DNA of 14,856 nt from Lentisphaeria bacterium. Lineage in GTDB: Bacteria; Verrucomicrobiota; Lentisphaeria; Oligosphaerales; Oligosphaeraceae. This document shows positions 14,184 through 14,856 of this stretch, piece after piece. Within the stretch, counting starts at the first letter, position 1, and every line of letters begins with the position of its first letter. The stretch is taken from the NCBI GenBank assembly GCA_024405235.1, contig JAKSPA010000014.1:1-14856 (forward strand), written 5' to 3'. The translations under genes and the position numbers were made by a program. The notes under the pieces are model-generated. The model did no database searches. It was given only the letters and a program-made list of their open reading frames with translations, and was not told where the DNA came from.

Positions 14184-14702
14184 ATGTCGATGGAATTGAA
14201 AGATCGCGTGGCGGTGATAACCGGTTCCAGTGGCGGAATCGGTTCCGCGATTGCGCGCAGACTTGCTGCGAAGGGCGTGAAAATCGCTCTTTTCGGCGGA
14301 AACAATCTAGACAAACTCAATGCGATCCGGAACGAATTGTCCGCCTATGCCGATTGCATTGCGCTGCCTGGCAATCTTACGGACATCACGCGCTTCCCGC
14401 AGATGCTGGAAAACGTTGTAGAGCATTTCGGCGGCATAGACATACTTGTCAACAATGCGGGAACCGCGCAGAGCACGCCTTTCGAGGAAGTCACGCCAGA
14501 AGCATACGACGCAATAATGAACATCAATTGCCGTGTGCCGTATTTCCTTACGCAGAAAGCTCTTCCGTATCTGAGAAAATCAAAGGCTGCATCGATAATC
14601 AACATCGCGTCGGTTGTCGCTCACGCCGGCTATCCGCTGCAGAGGGCATACACCGCATCCAACCACGCGCTTTTGGAATTCACCAAAAGCCTTCAAAAAT
14701 AA
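14184..14702 (+). CDS. Short-chain dehydrogenase/reductase, truncated at the 3' end
   Basis: The product resembles classical SDR oxidoreductases: cofactor motif TGSSGGIG (13-20), NNAG (90-93), catalytic serine S143 and tyrosine Y156 at the usual spacing. It stops after 172 residues, whereas classical members have about 250, so the substrate loop and last strands are absent. The catalytic YxxxK motif reads YTASN (156-160), with asparagine where lysine is expected. Similarity to the family continues to FTKSL (166-170). The last two codons and the stop lie at the point where base composition drops sharply, so the stop codon is probably contributed by unrelated DNA. The start could be ATG 14184 or 14190; no strong Shine-Dalgarno sequence distinguishes them. 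It is therefore an inactive remnant, a gene cut by an insertion, or the edge of an assembly chimera. Confidence 0.8.
   Translation: MSMELKDRVAVITGSSGGIGSAIARRLAAKGVKIALFGGNNLDKLNAIRNELSAYADCIALPGNLTDITRFPQMLENVVEHFGGIDILVNNAGTAQSTPFEEVTPEAYDAIMNINCRVPYFLTQKALPYLRKSKAASIINIASVVAHAGYPLQRAYTASNHALLEFTKSLQK
14693..14702. other. Compositional junction within the SDR gene
   Basis: By hand count, 14581-14700 is about 53% GC and 14701-14856 is about 24% GC. The change coincides with the last residue recognisable as SDR (L170). To the left is PVC-like housekeeping DNA; to the right is a Firmicutes-like regulator with AT-rich codons. The exact boundary cannot be fixed by eye. Confidence 0.75.
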
Positions 14703-14745
14703 TTATTTATTGCATTCAATTAAAAGTATAAAAATATTTTTCAAG

Positions 14746-14774
14746 TTAACACTAAAAGTGTTGAGGTGTGTTAA
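14746..14774 (+). promoter_or_regulatory. Hairpin or dyad operator in front of the AbrB/SpoVT-like gene
   Basis: AACACT (14748-14753) pairs with AGTGTT (14757-14762) across an AAA loop, extendable by two more pairs (one of them T-G). A second dyad, TTAACAC (14746-14752) with GTGTTAA (14768-14774), spans it and reaches the start codon. The Shine-Dalgarno sequence GAGGTG (14763-14768) lies between. AbrB-type regulators often control their own genes, so an autoregulatory or translational role is possible, but this is inference. Confidence 0.4.
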
Positions 14775-14856
14775 TGAATCCTATAGGAGTTGTAAGAAGA
14801 ATAGATGATTTGGGGAGAGTTGTAATTCCTAAAGAAATAAGAAATTTATTAAATTT
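14774..14856 (+). CDS. AbrB/SpoVT-family transcriptional regulator, N-terminal fragment
   Basis: Only the first 27 codons are inside the window. They encode MNPIGVVRRIDDLGRVVIPK followed by EIRNLLN, the swapped-hairpin AbrB N-terminal DNA-binding domain in the form typical of SpoVT and AbrB of endospore-forming Firmicutes and of regulators on their mobile elements. GAGGTG at 14763-14768 is a good ribosome binding site, 5 bases before ATG. Codon use is strongly AT-rich (AGA, ATA, TTA, AAT), unlike every gene upstream. Family assignment is firm for the domain. Whether it is a chromosomal regulator, an element-borne regulator or a contaminant joined in assembly cannot be decided here. Confidence 0.85.
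   Translation, partial: MNPIGVVRRIDDLGRVVIPKEIRNLLN

Noticed and set aside
14614..14808. 64-codon open frame crossing the compositional junction
   Set aside because: It is out of frame with both the SDR and the AbrB-like protein and has no recognisable content.

Overview
The window reads as a chromosomal stretch of a Gram-negative-type bacterium with roughly 50-55% GC coding DNA. My best guess is the PVC superphylum (Lentisphaerota/Verrucomicrobiota-like). This is inference from three things: L27 lacks the cleavable N-terminal extension typical of Firmicutes, GyrB and GyrA carry long lineage-specific insertions, and the intergenic DNA holds AATTCTCAATT-type repeats. No rRNA, tRNA or CRISPR array is visible. 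All convincing genes are on the + strand.

Layout. (1) 1-366: rpmA (ribosomal protein L27) with a strong intrinsic terminator. (2) 367-712: a non-coding leader region that contains a possible 46-codon small ORF with a good ribosome binding site, in frame with the next gene. (3) 713-2801: mtaB, a radical-SAM tRNA methylthiotransferase, followed 4 bases later by a NIF3/YbgI-family dinuclear-metal protein. (4) 2802-3395: a structured intergenic region. It holds a 437-bp inverted-repeat element enclosing a terminator hairpin and a 7-bp tandem repeat, then a candidate gyrB promoter whose spacer and start region are alternating purine-pyrimidine tracts. (5) 3396-8975: gyrB and gyrA, the two subunits of DNA gyrase. 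(6) 8980-12931: a purine-side salvage set for the methylation by-product S-adenosylhomocysteine (SAH): a PfkB-family probable adenosine kinase, ahcY (SAH hydrolase), and an MTA/SAH-deaminase-type amidohydrolase. A second palindromic copy of the AATTCTCAATT repeat lies between the last two. (7) 12977-14086: a DUF362 protein with two 4Fe-4S motifs. (8) 14184-14702: a short-chain dehydrogenase that stops at about two thirds of the family length and lacks the catalytic lysine. (9) 14703-14856: very AT-rich DNA (about 24% GC by hand count) with the start of an AbrB/SpoVT-type regulator of Firmicutes character.

How the genes work together: AhcY splits SAH into homocysteine and adenosine. Adenosine kinase removes the adenosine as AMP, which pulls the reversible hydrolase reaction forward. 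The deaminase-type amidohydrolase would give an alternative inosyl route. The kinase gene starts 4 bases after the gyrA stop, so gyrase and SAH recycling may share a transcript.

The points most worth a second look are the compositional break at about 14,693-14,702 (an assembly chimera or a mobile-element boundary), the potentially supercoiling-sensitive architecture in front of gyrB, and the inverted-repeat family. I did not find a clear new defence or biosynthetic system; most of the window is housekeeping genes.
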